Origin: Chamaelirium japonicum
Taxonomy: Eukaryota; Streptophyta; Magnoliopsida; Liliales; Melanthiaceae
Reading direction: 5' to 3'
Assembly: GCA_947650365.1 (NCBI GenBank)
Contig: OX393553.1
Coordinates: 38,791,947 to 38,855,946, forward strand
Length of the DNA stretch: 64,000 nucleotides
Part shown: one piece after another, positions 52,901-63,735 of the stretch
Numbering within the stretch: the stretch's first letter is position 1
How the letters are laid out: every line of letters starts with the position of its first letter
Notes under the pieces: generated by a model
The model's input: the letters and a program-made list of their open reading frames with translations, nothing else
What the model was told of the DNA's origin: nothing
The model's database searches: none
Made by a program: the position numbers and the translations under genes

Positions 52901-55069
52901 TAATTATGGGTGTAGAACTATGAAAATACATTCCTTGAGAAAGAAAATAGAACGTGTAGTACAACATTTTTTTTGTGTCGTGCTGTAATGAGAATGAAAA
53001 AGTCCCCTTTAGTTTTAGATGTCTAATAATAAACATGAATTAAAGGTAGACACTGATGCAGACGACCATGCTAAACTATTGAATGTATGTATGCTCTATA
53101 ATTGACCTTTAGCAATAATATCAAGAACAATAATATTGTTTGATTAACGATGCTTTAATTCATAAGTATATCAAGGCTAGCTATCAAAGATGAAAGATTC
53201 AACAAGTAATAAAATTCATGCAGTATACAAAACTATATTTAATTCTAAAATTAATATAAGATAATATGCATATTTAGCCACACAAATTGTTGATAAGACA
53301 AGCACGATTCATCAGATAAATCATACCAAAGGAGGGATAAATAATAATAGTTAACGGATGGATCTAAAACAAATAGGTGCTGCTGGAATTAAATTTGAGC
53401 TTGCTGTTTTTCAGCAGAAAGAAGAATAAATATGGCCAGAAGGTTCAACAAGGGTTAAGCTTGGGAACTACCTTTGGAGATGATACCTTTGAACTAGTAG
53501 CCCGGAAAATACCTTGCAGCCGCTGAATTCTCACAAGAATACCAAAAAATAGAGGGAAATTATGGTGAGGGAGTTGGTGGTCGAGAAGAGGGGAATTAGA
53601 AGCTATTAGTTTGACGGACTTGAAAATATTCTAAGTCTGGAAGACCATGTGTCTACTAGGCTTGAAAATATTTTAAGTTTCAAAAACCATGAATCTAACA
53701 GACTTGAAAATATTTTAAGTCTTGAAGATCATGCGTTTGACAGACTTGAAAATATTCGAAGTCTGGAAGACCATAGGTATAATAGATTTGAAAAAATTCT
53801 AAGTTTGAAAGATCATGAGAATGACATATTTGAAAATATTCTAAGTTTGGAAGACCATTCGTCTGGCAGACTTGAAAACATTCAAAGTTTGGGAGACCTA
53901 GAGATCAACCAAGTCTGGAAGAGTCAAGAGAAAGCCAGGGCCCGACCCCATGACCAGCCAAGCCTAACCCCAAGGTCAGCCAGGGAGGAAAAAGAGAGAA
54001 GAAAGAGAAAGAAAGGAAGAAAGAAAAAGAAAGAAAAGAAAGGGAGAAAGAAAAGAAAGGAAGAAGAACCCAGGGCCGGCCAAGCATTATCCCAGGGCCG
54101 GATAGGGAGGAAAAAGAGTGAAAAGAAAGAGAAAGATAGTGTTGACCAGCTTTTACTCGAGATATTTCGAAAGCCCAATAAACTCAGAAGAAGAAGGATC
54201 GAAGATTAAAGCAAACCAAAAAAAGAAGAAAGATCGAAGATCAAAGTTCAAAACAAATCGAAAGGAGAAGAAGAAGTGAAGAAACAAGAAGAAGAATAGT
54301 AAAGCAAAACACCTAGCCGATAATGCGTGAAGTCCGGAAGGATCAAGCACCGAAAGGCTCTTCTTTTTTATCTTTCTAAAAAGATGAAAAGAGAATAAAA
54401 CAGTTAAAGTTATTTTCGGAATTAATAATTCATAAAAATAGTATTTTCGGAATAAAATATTAATTTCGCAATAAAATAATTATTTAATTTTGAAACAATT
54501 ATTTTAATTCAAAAATAAATTTATTTTTGGATTTATTAATTATGATAATTCTAATTATGCATTTTTAGGTAAGATTTGGATAGATCTAATTATTTTTGGA
54601 TTTATTAATTACGATATTCAGACCGATAATTTTATCCATGATTGTCATTGTATAGTACATGGGTCATATGATATCAAGGTTTAAGAACTCGGTTTCGGTC
54701 CGACCCCCAAGAATCAGTTTCGGTTTTATTTTTATTTTTTTTAAAAATTTTTAAAAAAATAAAAAGAGAAAAAAATATTAAAATTAATTATTCTTATTTT
54801 TATTGTTTTTTTATGATTTTTAATAAATTTTTTGTAAATTTTTCTAGTTTTCAATATTTTTTCTAATTTTTTCCTATTTTTTTATAATTTTTTCCCCTAT
54901 TTTTCTAATTTTTTTGAATTTTTTTATCTTATAATTGTATTATATATAATATATTTTCTAACTTTTGAGTTATTACTTATAACTTATTAGTTATCGGTTA
55001 TAACTTATAACATAGTAGAGTTAAAAGGGGTGGGGGTGGGATTGGGTTAGGGTTTTAAACCCTTTTGCA

Positions 55070-55116
<47 letters not shown>

Positions 55117-56975
55117 GCGAGGAGTCGGGGACGACAGATTGGGTGACTGGGACGGTCAATCAGGCGACGACGGTGACCGGGACGGCAGATCTGGGAGGCG
55201 ACGACGACAAGCTTGTTTTTCCCCTCACCTACTCTTCTCCGTCTCTTGTGGACTGAAATCAGGCGGAGTCGGATTATCGAACCGAAAACCACCGTTTTTT
55301 GGGTGAATCGGATTTGGTTTCTGTCGAAAACCGATCTGAAACGGATTGATTTCGGCCGAAACTTTAAACATTGGATGATACAATATTCACAACTATATAT
55401 GTTGTGTTAACCAAAAAGAATGCAAACTATTTGGTGTATATGAAACAAAGCTCACATTACGATTTAGTATGGTAAATACTAATATAGTTACCAAGTCGGA
55501 AGTCGGGAAAAAATCGGTAAGGGGAGAAGTCCGAAATATCGGGAAGAAGTTGAAAAGGCCGGGAAAGAGTCGGGAAAACAAATGGTAGAATTTTAGAACA
55601 TATTTATAAATAGATGTTACAATAGGTTTTTTGAGCAATACACGACGGAATTAAAACGCAATTTATCAGGATTAAAGCGCTTAAATCATGAAAATCGTAT
55701 CTTTTTCATAAAATTGTGACTTTTTTATAAAAAAACTGAAGTTTTTTTGTCACAGAGACCATAGGTACATGTTTCATTAGTACATCAGCCATTATGCAGA
55801 AGAATAATTAAAGGGTTAACATGTGCCTCTGGATGATTCAAAACATCTTTATTGTCAGTTCAAAATTACAGGTGGCATGCTTAATATCATAAAAGTTTTT
55901 GAAATCTGGAGTCCATCAAATTCCTGATTTAGTTCAGCAAGAAGGATCTAAATCTAAAATGTTCAATACCTTAGTTTTGTGTATCCTATTAAAACCCCTT
56001 AATAAGAGGCAAACCCATGCTCCATGCAACAATAGTATGTTGCTGAAAATGTTGGGTTTCCATTCCATGGGTACATTCCTCAACCAACTTATATGCCATT
56101 TCTGCATCAGAGCCACACTGCAAAAAGAAAGAACATGATTATCATCATGACTTCAGTTGTATAATTGCAAGAAAAGTTGAAACAAACATAATGCTTTGGC
56201 ATTAGGCTGACATGAATGGTCCACACAACTTTGTAAAGTCAAGAATGAGGTGGCTGATACACAAGGTAGAATATGATGAACATCACAATAATGCCAAGTA
56301 GGTTGACATTCATCGGATAGTCCCACATTGATGAGCGAGATACGATCGGAAGAGGCTGCATTCGGAGGGAGACGGTGAACCTAGCTCTGATACCATGTTA
56401 GATACCCTTGGTATTAGATACCAAGGCTAGGGCTCATTGTCTCATGCTCCGGGTGCTCCCCAGTGATCGTGTCCTTGCCACGCGTGTTTCACGTGAGGGG
56501 GGTTGTTGCCAGATAGTCCCACGTCCATCGCCCGCATAATATACCCCCTGTGGACCTCCCCTTAAGACCCGGGTTTTGGGACGTGAGGGTATGGAGCACC
56601 TCAAATAGATTAAGATTTCTTCACTAATTACGATAATACCATCGATATCTTCGGTTTGATTTGCATTACTTGGCAGGGTTGGCGTTCCACCCGCTGGATG
56701 GGATTCTGCAGGCGGTTCCGCATGTGATATGCCTCTTCCTCGTCCCGACGCACTTCATGACCCACATACTGAGCCTCTTCTGCGAGGCGGTGTGGACGGC
56801 CAACATCCACGACTGCATCCACGGCAAGGTGTGGCCCGTGATGGGGGCCGGCTACCACACGATCCACCACACCACCTACCGCCACAACTACGGCCACTAC
56901 ACAATATGGATGGACTGGATGTTCGGAACCCTCCGCGACCCGGAGGTGGACGCCGGCGGCAAGAAGGTGGAGTGA
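45125..56975 (+). CDS. STE1: Delta7-sterol C5(6)-desaturase (STE1/DWF7 family), three exons
   Basis: Exons 45125-45347, 52300-52605 and 56677-56975 join to 828 nt, 275 residues. The enzyme introduces the C5(6) double bond into delta7-sterols in the endoplasmic reticulum, a step toward campesterol, sitosterol and brassinosteroids. It is a di-iron membrane protein of the fatty acid hydroxylase superfamily. All three histidine boxes are present: HRELH (146-150), HATHH (160-164) and HTIHH (237-241). Hydrophobic segments lie at about 45-66, 122-143 and 185-208. The length is close to the Arabidopsis protein as I recall it (281). Both introns have GT-AG ends in phase 1, no stop intervenes, and codon choice in exons 1 and 3 is GC-rich. 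The introns (6,952 and 4,071 bp) are packed with transposons, yet the coding sequence is intact, which implies a maintained gene. Confidence 0.95.
45348..45970. other. Start of STE1 intron 1
   Basis: A short CT run follows the donor, then AT-rich DNA with no recognised element. Confidence 0.5.
45975..48082 (-). mobile_element. Non-autonomous LTR retroelement in STE1 intron 1
   Basis: Two related direct repeats lie at about 45985-46240 and 47851-48082. Both contain GGTTTAGTGATAAGCCTGA and GATGAGGATA-type sequence. The right one is bounded by GACTCTGATACCA (47836-47848), the reverse complement of the TGGTATCAGAGTC primer site. It ends in CCTAACA, so the element starts TGTTAGG on the minus strand. 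The interior (about 1.6 kb) has no pol; a frame at 46450-46701 is unassigned. A hAT element (47127-47558) is inserted inside. Confidence 0.6.
47127..47558. mobile_element. hAT-like element, 432 bp, perfect 8-bp TSD CTCACAAT
   Basis: Starts CATAGTTACCAAATCGGG and ends CCGACTTGGTAACTATG, inverted repeats of each other. Perfect CTCACAAT flanks at 47119-47126 and 47559-47566. The interior has poly-T and AAAACGCGTATAAAAC-like repeats. A related right end (CGATTTGGTAACTATGG) lies at 46889-46905, and a related left end (TAGTTACCAAGTCGG) at 55487. Confidence 0.9.
48090..49090. other. AT-rich part of STE1 intron 1
   Basis: No reading frame, repeat or element recognised in this kilobase. Confidence 0.5.
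49091..49760. other. Possible solo LTR
   Basis: Has an LTR-like order: promoter-like AACTTATAAAGGCC at about 49314, then TTAGGGTTTCTTGG, then a CT-rich leader. No second copy, terminal TG/CA pair or TSD could be fixed, so this is only a suggestion. Confidence 0.25.
49763..49830. repeat. (TA)n microsatellite
   Basis: 68 bp of alternating TA to the left of an element fragment. Confidence 0.97.
49831..49875. mobile_element. Foldback element fragment between two TA tracts
   Basis: Only about 45 bp remain: GGGGAGGGATACTCTTACTA, a short middle and GAACGGTTAA. The start is the terminal sequence of the neighbouring full element. It appears to be an internally deleted copy. Confidence 0.7.
49876..49944. 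repeat. (TA)n microsatellite
   Basis: About 69 bp of alternating TA separating the fragment from the complete copy. Confidence 0.97.
49945..50320. mobile_element. Double-hairpin foldback element in STE1 intron 1
   Basis: Ends are GGGCAGGGATACTCTTACTA and its near-perfect reverse complement. Arms are about 170 bp. Each arm contains CCTAGAGGTTTCAGAATTTG and, inverted, CAAATTCTATAACCTCTAGG, so each arm can form its own hairpin as well as pairing with the other arm. The centre contains AATTAACGGTTAAAATGAAC. Flanked by (TA)n on both sides. Confidence 0.9.
50530..51850 (-). pseudogene. LINE (L1-type) reverse transcriptase remnant, split by a hAT element
   Basis: On the minus strand the frames read [40 protein letters not shown], then [13 protein letters not shown] (the reverse transcriptase F-A/N-DD box region, here with N for the first D), [20 protein letters not shown], and [13 protein letters not shown] with [20 protein letters not shown]. 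These are hallmark segments of plant non-LTR reverse transcriptases. Several stops and frameshifts are present. The hAT copy at 51227-51678 interrupts it between EVPW and YMLFAND; removing it and one TSD restores continuity of the alignment. Confidence 0.85.
51227..51678. mobile_element. hAT-like element, 452 bp, perfect 8-bp TSD ACCATGGT
   Basis: Starts CAAGGTTCTAAAAAG and ends CTTTTTAGAACACTG. Flanks ACCATGGT at 51219-51226 and 51679-51686 are identical. The interior is rich in GCCTAGGCGG in both orientations. Inserted into the LINE reverse transcriptase. Confidence 0.92.
52300..52605 (+). CDS. STE1: STE1 exon 2
   Basis: Acceptor TTGGTGCAG|ATGC at 52299/52300; donor GCTG|GTAAGT at 52605/52606. 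Encodes D75 (completed) to the first base of G177, including the first two histidine boxes, HRELH and HATHH, and the second membrane segment. Confidence 0.95.
52606..53590. other. Start of STE1 intron 2
   Basis: AT-rich; nothing recognised. Confidence 0.5.
53610..54209 (+). repeat. 42-bp tandem repeat encoding a 14-residue motif, in an open frame within intron 2
   Basis: From 53610 to about 53910 the unit CTTGAAAATATTCTAAGTCT plus about 22 bp repeats some seven times. The frame 53649-54209 stays open for 186 codons. It gives [18 protein letters not shown] 14-mers with variable last residues, followed by a lysine/glutamate-rich stretch and [16 protein letters not shown] do not recognise the protein. 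The surrounding region is purine-rich, so the open frame may be compositional. It could belong to an unrecognised transposon. Confidence 0.6.
54675..55373. mobile_element. hAT-like element, 699 bp
   Basis: Starts CAAGGTTTAAGAACTCGGTT and ends CGGCCGAAACTTTAAACATTG. Flanks TATGATAT and GATGATAC match at 6 of 8 positions. Contains T-rich repeats (CTAATTTTTTC-like) and a (GA)n tract at 55075-55112. Confidence 0.6.
55374..56290. other. Intron 2 DNA, mostly unassigned
   Basis: A hAT-like left end (TAGTTACCAAGTCGG, 55487) with GTCGGGAAAA repeats to 55580 lacks a recognisable right end. The rest is AT-rich without recognised features. Confidence 0.4.
56290..56620. mobile_element. TRIM-related fragments in STE1 intron 2
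   Basis: AGCTCTGATACCATGTTAG at 56383 is an inverted tRNA-Met primer site joined to a TGTTAG terminus. ATAGTCCCACATTGAT (56309) and ATAGTCCCACGTCCAT (56514) are LTR-like repeats. TGTCCTTGCCACGCGTG is the inverse of the internal segment of the TRIM at 37242. The pieces lie in mixed orientation, so this is a rearranged or distinct relative. Confidence 0.55.
56677..56975 (+). CDS. STE1: STE1 exon 3
   Basis: Acceptor TACTTGGCAG|GG at 56676/56677; stop TGA at 56973-56975. Encodes G177 to E275, including NIHDCIHG, the third histidine box HTIHH and [18 protein letters not shown], which are family signatures. The sequence is GC-rich like exon 1. Confidence 0.95.
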
Positions 56976-57710
56976 TGTGTGGTGGTGCATTATGCGCTTC
57001 CGGCCTAGCACTGTTTTATGAATCTTGCATCTTTTAGCTTCATCCATGGAACTCTTCCCTACTTTGTGTGTAAAAGACTGCCCTAAGTGAAAACCTTATG
57101 GATGGATGGCCAGGTGGCATGAATCGAGGTCCGAATGGCTTGTCATTGCTGCTGATTTGCTGTATGATGAACTCTGCACGTGCTTTAGTCTGGCGTGATG
57201 TCGCGTATTAAACCGATCATGTCTTTGTCATCCTGCTAAAAAAAAAGAAGAGATTTCCACTGAGTTTGATTTCTTTCTTTTTTTTATTTTCCTGCTAAAT
57301 GAATAAAGAAAATTAAATGGCATGAAAAGAATTTCTATAAAAATAATTTTTTTACAGAAATTGTTTCTTTTTTATTTTATTTTCTAGGAAACTAAACGAA
57401 CAGACCCTTAATGAAAAATCTCCAACGAGACGACAATGATCTAAATAGATTTTGGGCCCTGCTCCCCTTTGCCAATCACATCATGCCAAGTCGCAGTATG
57501 CTGGTGCACATGGGGTAGCCGGCAAATATTGATCTCAGCAGAATTGGTTCTTTGATGCCATTGGGGTTTAGCTGAGTATTTTTTGTTTTCCCCTTTCTTA
57601 AGGTGAAAAGGGTTTAATTTGGCTTTGTTGAGAGCATGACATTTCATCAACCCGCTTATGCCTGTTTCCAGCCCAAAAATATTTTTTTTCCCCCTCTCTT
57701 GTACAATCAC
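56976..57710 (+). other. STE1 3' UTR and downstream DNA
   Basis: No further coding. An AATAAA at 57302-57307 could be the polyadenylation signal; the exact 3' end cannot be fixed. Confidence 0.4.
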
Positions 57711-58008
57711 AAAAAAAAAAAAAAATCTTTTTTGGGTTTTTAACAAATCAACCCCTAAAATCTTCTTTATTTATATATAACCTCCTATCAAAGTGATATA
57801 TACATACAAACCCCTCAATTACTTCAAATATGACATATTGACCTCTGCAATTAGTAGATATCCAAATGGAGATAATATTTTTGATTTCATCCTCAATAAT
57901 TTACGTAAACTCTATAAATACCTCTCCAATGTGAGAATTATTCAGATTAGGTCCAAGTTAGATTCGAGTTATGTCTATATTTGTTTTGGATTAAGTCCAT
58001 ATTCAATA

Positions 58009-58782
<774 letters not shown>

Positions 58783-58785
<3 letters not shown>

Positions 58786-58803
58786 CTCTCTCTCTCTCTC
58801 TCT

Positions 58804-58876
<73 letters not shown>
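58783..58876. repeat. (CT)n-(TA)n compound microsatellite
   Basis: Right shoulder of the foldback, a mirror image of the left shoulder. Confidence 0.97.
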
Positions 58877-58877
<1 letters not shown>

Positions 58878-58878
<1 letters not shown>

Positions 58879-59887
58879 ATTTTAGTAATTAAAATCACGG
58901 GTAAATCGGTTATTTTTTCTTTAGATTAATAAAATAACAACTGAATGAAGGAATATTTTGAAAATATTCCTTCACTTTGGATGCCAACTAATAGTAGGGG
59001 TCGATATATAGATATTGAATGATTTAAGGGGTTTATATGTAAATAAAAACTTTACAAGAGTTTTTATGTAAATAGAGAAGATGATAGGGGTCGATTTATA
59101 AAAAACCCTATTTTTTTATGGTAGATTTCTTTCTTTTAATTTAGAAGTCAATTGAAATTCGGGTTGCTAAAAAATTTGCTACATATCCGACAATTAGTTT
59201 TATTTTTATTTGTGGACGTATTTAATCTTTTATATTTTAGGAAAGTTTATCAGGGTTGCTTTGGGACTCTAAAAATGGACACAAAGGTTGTAATAGGACA
59301 TTAATGAATATTGAGTTGGTTGAATTGTCAGGGAAAATGCTACTCCAACATTGAGTAGGAACATCGCTCAAGAACATCATGACGTGGCACTTGATCAAAG
59401 CTACTCATCCTAGTTGGTGAATCGCATTCATCTTGATCAATAGGCATTAGATGGTTGTGATCGTTTATTAAATGAGCCTAAACTCCAGACATTGGCTTGG
59501 CTCCTTTATGAGACTATTCATGAGTTTGCTCACGATACCTAAATAAGTGTGCCCGCGAGCCTAACCGAGCCGAGCTTTGATATGTTTGGGCTTGGCTCTT
59601 TTATTTAATGAGCCTAAACGATAAGCTTAGGTTAGATTCAAACCGTAATCGGGCAAGCTCGAACGAACCCCGTATCGACCTTGTCCACGAGCTGCTCATG
59701 AACAACTTGATACGTGTGTTTGCAGCGTACACATATCATAGTATCGTCCATGTTAATTGGACGCGGGGGGGCTAAGATTTCAGTGCAAGTTAGTTCACGC
59801 ACTTTCTAAGAAGGGATTCTCAAAAAATATTGAAATATAAGGGAGGGGTGGAAGATTTTTGCTACTCGATTGATTTGCTACACTTTG
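58878..59887 (+). repeat. 1-kb direct repeat, copy 1
   Basis: From GATTTTAGTAATTAAAATCA to GCTACACTTTG, almost identical to 62584-63592 (offset 3705-3706). After 59887 the two loci diverge abruptly. Contains no recognised gene; GAGCCTAAAC/GAGCC-rich strings at 59470-59690. Confidence 0.95.
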
Positions 59888-60150
59888 TTATGATAACCGA
59901 TTTCTCTTTTGTTGTAATGTTAACAAATATTTTATTATTTCTCAAAAAAAAAAAAAAGAAATAATGCTAATGAAATAGAGTACCCTAATGCAATTTTATA
60001 TGGTTTAAGTTGATGCTGAGGTTATTTGACTGATCTGGTAATCTTCGAGAAATTCTCCCATCCTTACTTTGCGACGGAGATAATACTTCAACAAAAACAA
60101 ATTCCAGAAAAGAGAACTTCAGACCTTCGACGACGGGGTGAAGAAGACAC
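59888..60150. other. Unassigned DNA after the repeat
   Basis: AT-rich with a 13-A run; nothing recognised. Confidence 0.4.
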
Positions 60151-60159
60151 TTCGCACGA

Positions 60160-60900
60160 CAGGATTCAGATCTTGGCCAGAGCGGGAGGATTCAGATTTT
60201 GGCCTGCGCCAGGGTGCAGATCTTAGCCGGAGCACCGAGGTGGTTGATCATCGCCGGAGCTGAGGTGCTTCAGATCTTGGCCGGAGCGGTGCGGTGAAGA
60301 GGGCAGGGGTCGGCCGGCTTGTTCTTGTCCGGCGCGGTGAAGAGACCTCAGGCCCGGCGCGGTAAAGAGACCTCAGGTGCGGTGAAGAGGAGGGAAGGCG
60401 AGATCGGGGTTAGAGAGAGAGAGGGGCCGGGGTGAAGAGGGCCGGGGGTGATAGCACTAGAGGGCGGGGGTCCGGTCAGATCTTGGCCGGAGCGGTGAAG
60501 AGGGCGGGGGCGGGGCGCTTGTTCTTGGCCGGCGGTAGAGGGGGCGGGGGTGAGGAGGAGGGGCGCTTGTTCTTGTCCGGTGCGGTGAAGAGACCTCAGG
60601 CCCGGCGCGGTGAAGAGACCTCAGGTGCGGTGAGGAGGAGGGAAAGCGAGATCGGGGTTAGAGAGAGAGAGGGGCCGGGGGTGAAGAGGGCCGGGGGTGA
60701 AGAGCCGGGGCGCTTGATCTCGCCGGCGGTGGAGAGGGCGGGGGTGAGGAAGAGGGAGGGCGACGGCGGTGGAGAGGGCGAGGGTGAGGAAGAGGGAGGG
60801 CGGCGGCGGCGGTGGAGAGGGCGGGGGTGAGGAAGAGGGAGGGCGAGATCGGGGTTAGCCGGGGGCTCAGTTTGGGGGTTAGAGAGAGAGGGGCCGGGGG
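60160..60900. repeat. GC/purine-rich degenerate tandem repeats
   Basis: GGTGAAGAGACCTCAGG occurs at least four times, CAGATCTTGGCCGGAGCGGT several times, and GGTGGAGAGGGCGGGGGTGA in three or more tandem copies around 60730-60830. The 132-codon frame at 60432-60830 is Gly/Arg/Glu-rich by composition and not supported as a gene. Confidence 0.75.
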
Positions 60901-60904
60901 CTCA

Positions 60905-61186
60905 ATTTTTGACCGTCCGATGGAAGAGAATCGGACGGTCAGTGGAAATTATTTTCCCGCGAGAGGCACCCGTGACTGATTGTCAGCACCCGTGACTCCT
61001 GAAACAGCCGCGTTGATTTTCAGCCGCCCGATTGTCTTCAATCGGACGGTCAGCAACACCCCAAATTGCACTGACAGCCTGTGAGCGAAGTTCGCCTCAT
61101 TTCTCGACTGTCCGATAGAACCGAATCGGACGATCAGAACAGTGTCGCGGAAGTTTTTTTACGGGACGTCCCGTAGGTGAGCCGAA

Positions 61187-61190
<4 letters not shown>
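60905..61190. repeat. Stem-loop cluster with GACCGTCCGAT motifs
   Basis: Three short inverted repeats: GACCGTCCGAT...ATCGGACGGTC (60908-60941), CCGCCCGATTG...CAATCGGACGG (61023-61048) and GACTGTCCGAT...ATCGGACGATC (61107-61137). Then the palindrome ACGGGACGTCCCGT (61161). It ends at a (TA)n tract, so it may be the right portion of another TA-anchored element. Confidence 0.7.

Positions 61191-61280
<90 letters not shown>
61191..61280. repeat. (TA)n-(GA)n compound microsatellite
   Basis: About 32 bp TA then about 58 bp GA. Confidence 0.98.
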
Positions 61281-61283
<3 letters not shown>

Positions 61284-61667
61284 TGCTTAGGTGAGCTATG
61301 AGCTACGGAAGGAGAAAATGAGCTACGGATATTTTGACCACCCTAGAAGTTTTGGAATTTTGTGAAAATCGGTGGGTGTGTTCTCTAGGGTAACATGATC
61401 ATCCTCACCAATTTTTAAGGAATTCCAAAACTTCTAGGGTCATCAAATGGTAGAAGCAAAATTAACGGTTAATACGGACGGTAGATAAAGCTTCTACCAT
61501 TTGATGACCATAGAAGTTTTGGAATTCATTGAAAATTGGTGAGGATGATCATGTTACCCTAGAGAACACACCCACCGATTTTCACGAAATTCCAAAACTT
61601 CTAGGGTGGTCAAAATATCCGTAGCTCATTTTCTCCTTCCGTAGCTCATAGCTCACCTAAGCATTCC
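61281..61667. mobile_element. Double-hairpin foldback element
   Basis: Ends GAATGCTTAGGTGAGCTATG and its reverse complement. Each arm holds CCCTAGAAGTTTTGGAATTT and, inverted, GGAATTCCAAAACTTCTAGG about 60-90 bp apart. The motif therefore occurs four times in alternating orientation. The centre has AAATTAACGGTTAATACGGA. Same architecture as 49945-50320 and 61994-62392. Confidence 0.9.
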
Positions 61668-61695
61668 TCTCTCTCTCTCTCTATATATATATATA
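61668..61695. repeat. (CT)n-(TA)n tract
   Basis: Short compound tract between two foldback elements. Confidence 0.95.

Positions 61696-62392
<697 letters not shown>

Positions 62393-62442
<50 letters not shown>
62393..62442. repeat. (TA)n microsatellite
   Basis: About 50 bp of alternating TA. Confidence 0.97.
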
Positions 62443-62446
<4 letters not shown>

Positions 62447-62583
62447 CAGGTTCAATGGACACTGTTTTTGCACTCAATTTTTTACATCGATTTTCAAAAC
62501 CATTAGATAGAGGTTTCAGAATTTCTTGATTTTTTGTGAGCATAATCATCTTATCCTAGATAGCACGTCCATATATATATATC
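62443..62583. mobile_element. Truncated foldback element (left portion only)
   Basis: Begins GGGTCAGGTTCAATGGACAC and includes TAGAGGTTTCAGAATTTCTT and ATAATCATCTTATCCTAGAT, matching the arm plan of the double-hairpin elements. It stops at a short TA tract (62572-62582) where the 1-kb repeat begins; no right arm. Confidence 0.7.
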
Positions 62584-63592
62584 GATTTTAGTAATTAAAA
62601 TCACGGGTAAATCGGTTATTTTTTCTTTAGATTAATAAAATAACAACTGAATGAAGGAATATTTTGAAAATATTCCTTCACTTTGGATGCCAACTAATAG
62701 TAGGGGTCGATATATAGATATTGAATGATTTAAGGGGTTTATATGTAAATAAAAACTTTACAAGAGTTTTTATGTAAATAGAGAAGATGATAGGGGTCGA
62801 TTTATAAAAAACCCTATTTTTTTATGGTAGATTTCTTTCTTTTAATTTAGAAGTCAATTGAAATTCGGGTTGCTAAAAAATTTGCTACATATCCGACAAT
62901 TAGTTTTATTTTTATTTGTGGACGTATTTAATCTTTTATATTTTAGGAAAGTTTATCAGGGTTGCTTTGGGACTCTAAAAATGGACACAAAGGTTGTAAT
63001 AGGACATTAATGAATATTGAGTTGGTTGAATTGTCAGGGAAAATGCTACTCCAACATTGAGTAGGAACATCGCTCAAGAACATCATGACGTGGCACTTGA
63101 TCAAAGCTACTCATCCTAGTTGGTGAATCGCATTCATCTTGATCAATAGGCATTAGATGGTTGTGATCGTTTATTGAATGAGCCTAAACTCCAGACATAG
63201 GCTTGGCTCCTTTATGAGACTATTCATGAGTTTGCTCACGATACCTAAATAAGTGTGCCCGCGAGCCTAACCAAGCCGAGTTTTGATATGTTTGGGCTTG
63301 GCTCTTTTATTTAATGAGCCTAAACTATAAGCTTAGGTTAGATTCAAACCGTAATCGGGCAAGCTCGAACGAACCCGTATCGACCTTGTCCACGAGCTGC
63401 TCATGAACAACTTGATTCGTGTGTTTGCAGCGTACACATATCATAGTATCGTCCATGTTGATTGGACGCGGGGGGGCTAAGATTTCAGTGCAAGTTAGTT
63501 CACGCACTTTCTAAGAAGGGATTCTCAAAAAATATTGAAATATAAGGGAGGGGTGGAAGGTTTTTGCGACTCCATTGATTTGCTACACTTTG
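62584..63592 (+). repeat. 1-kb direct repeat, copy 2
   Basis: Near-identical to 58878-59887. Left junction lies at a short TA tract inside the truncated foldback. The right side continues into a complete MITE-like element that copy 1 lacks. Confidence 0.95.
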
Positions 63593-63735
63593 CATACGAC
63601 CCAATCATGACCTACCACGTCATCCAAGAAAGGTATAATGGAACTATAACGTCTATCTTGGATGATGTGGCAGATCACGATTGGGCGGTAAGCAGATGAA
63701 ACAAATCAATCGGGTAGCAAAAAAAAAAAAAAACA
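63566..63735. mobile_element. MITE-like inverted repeat element
   Basis: TTTTTGCGACTCCATTGATT with CGACCCAATCATGACCTACC is mirrored by GATGTGGCAGATCACGATTG and AATCAATCGGGTAGCAAAAA. About 170 bp. Copy 1 of the 1-kb repeat keeps only its first 25-30 bp. Confidence 0.75.

Noticed and set aside
60432..60830. 132-codon Gly/Arg/Glu-rich frame
   Set aside because: Purine-rich tandem repeats explain the open frame; no family resemblance.
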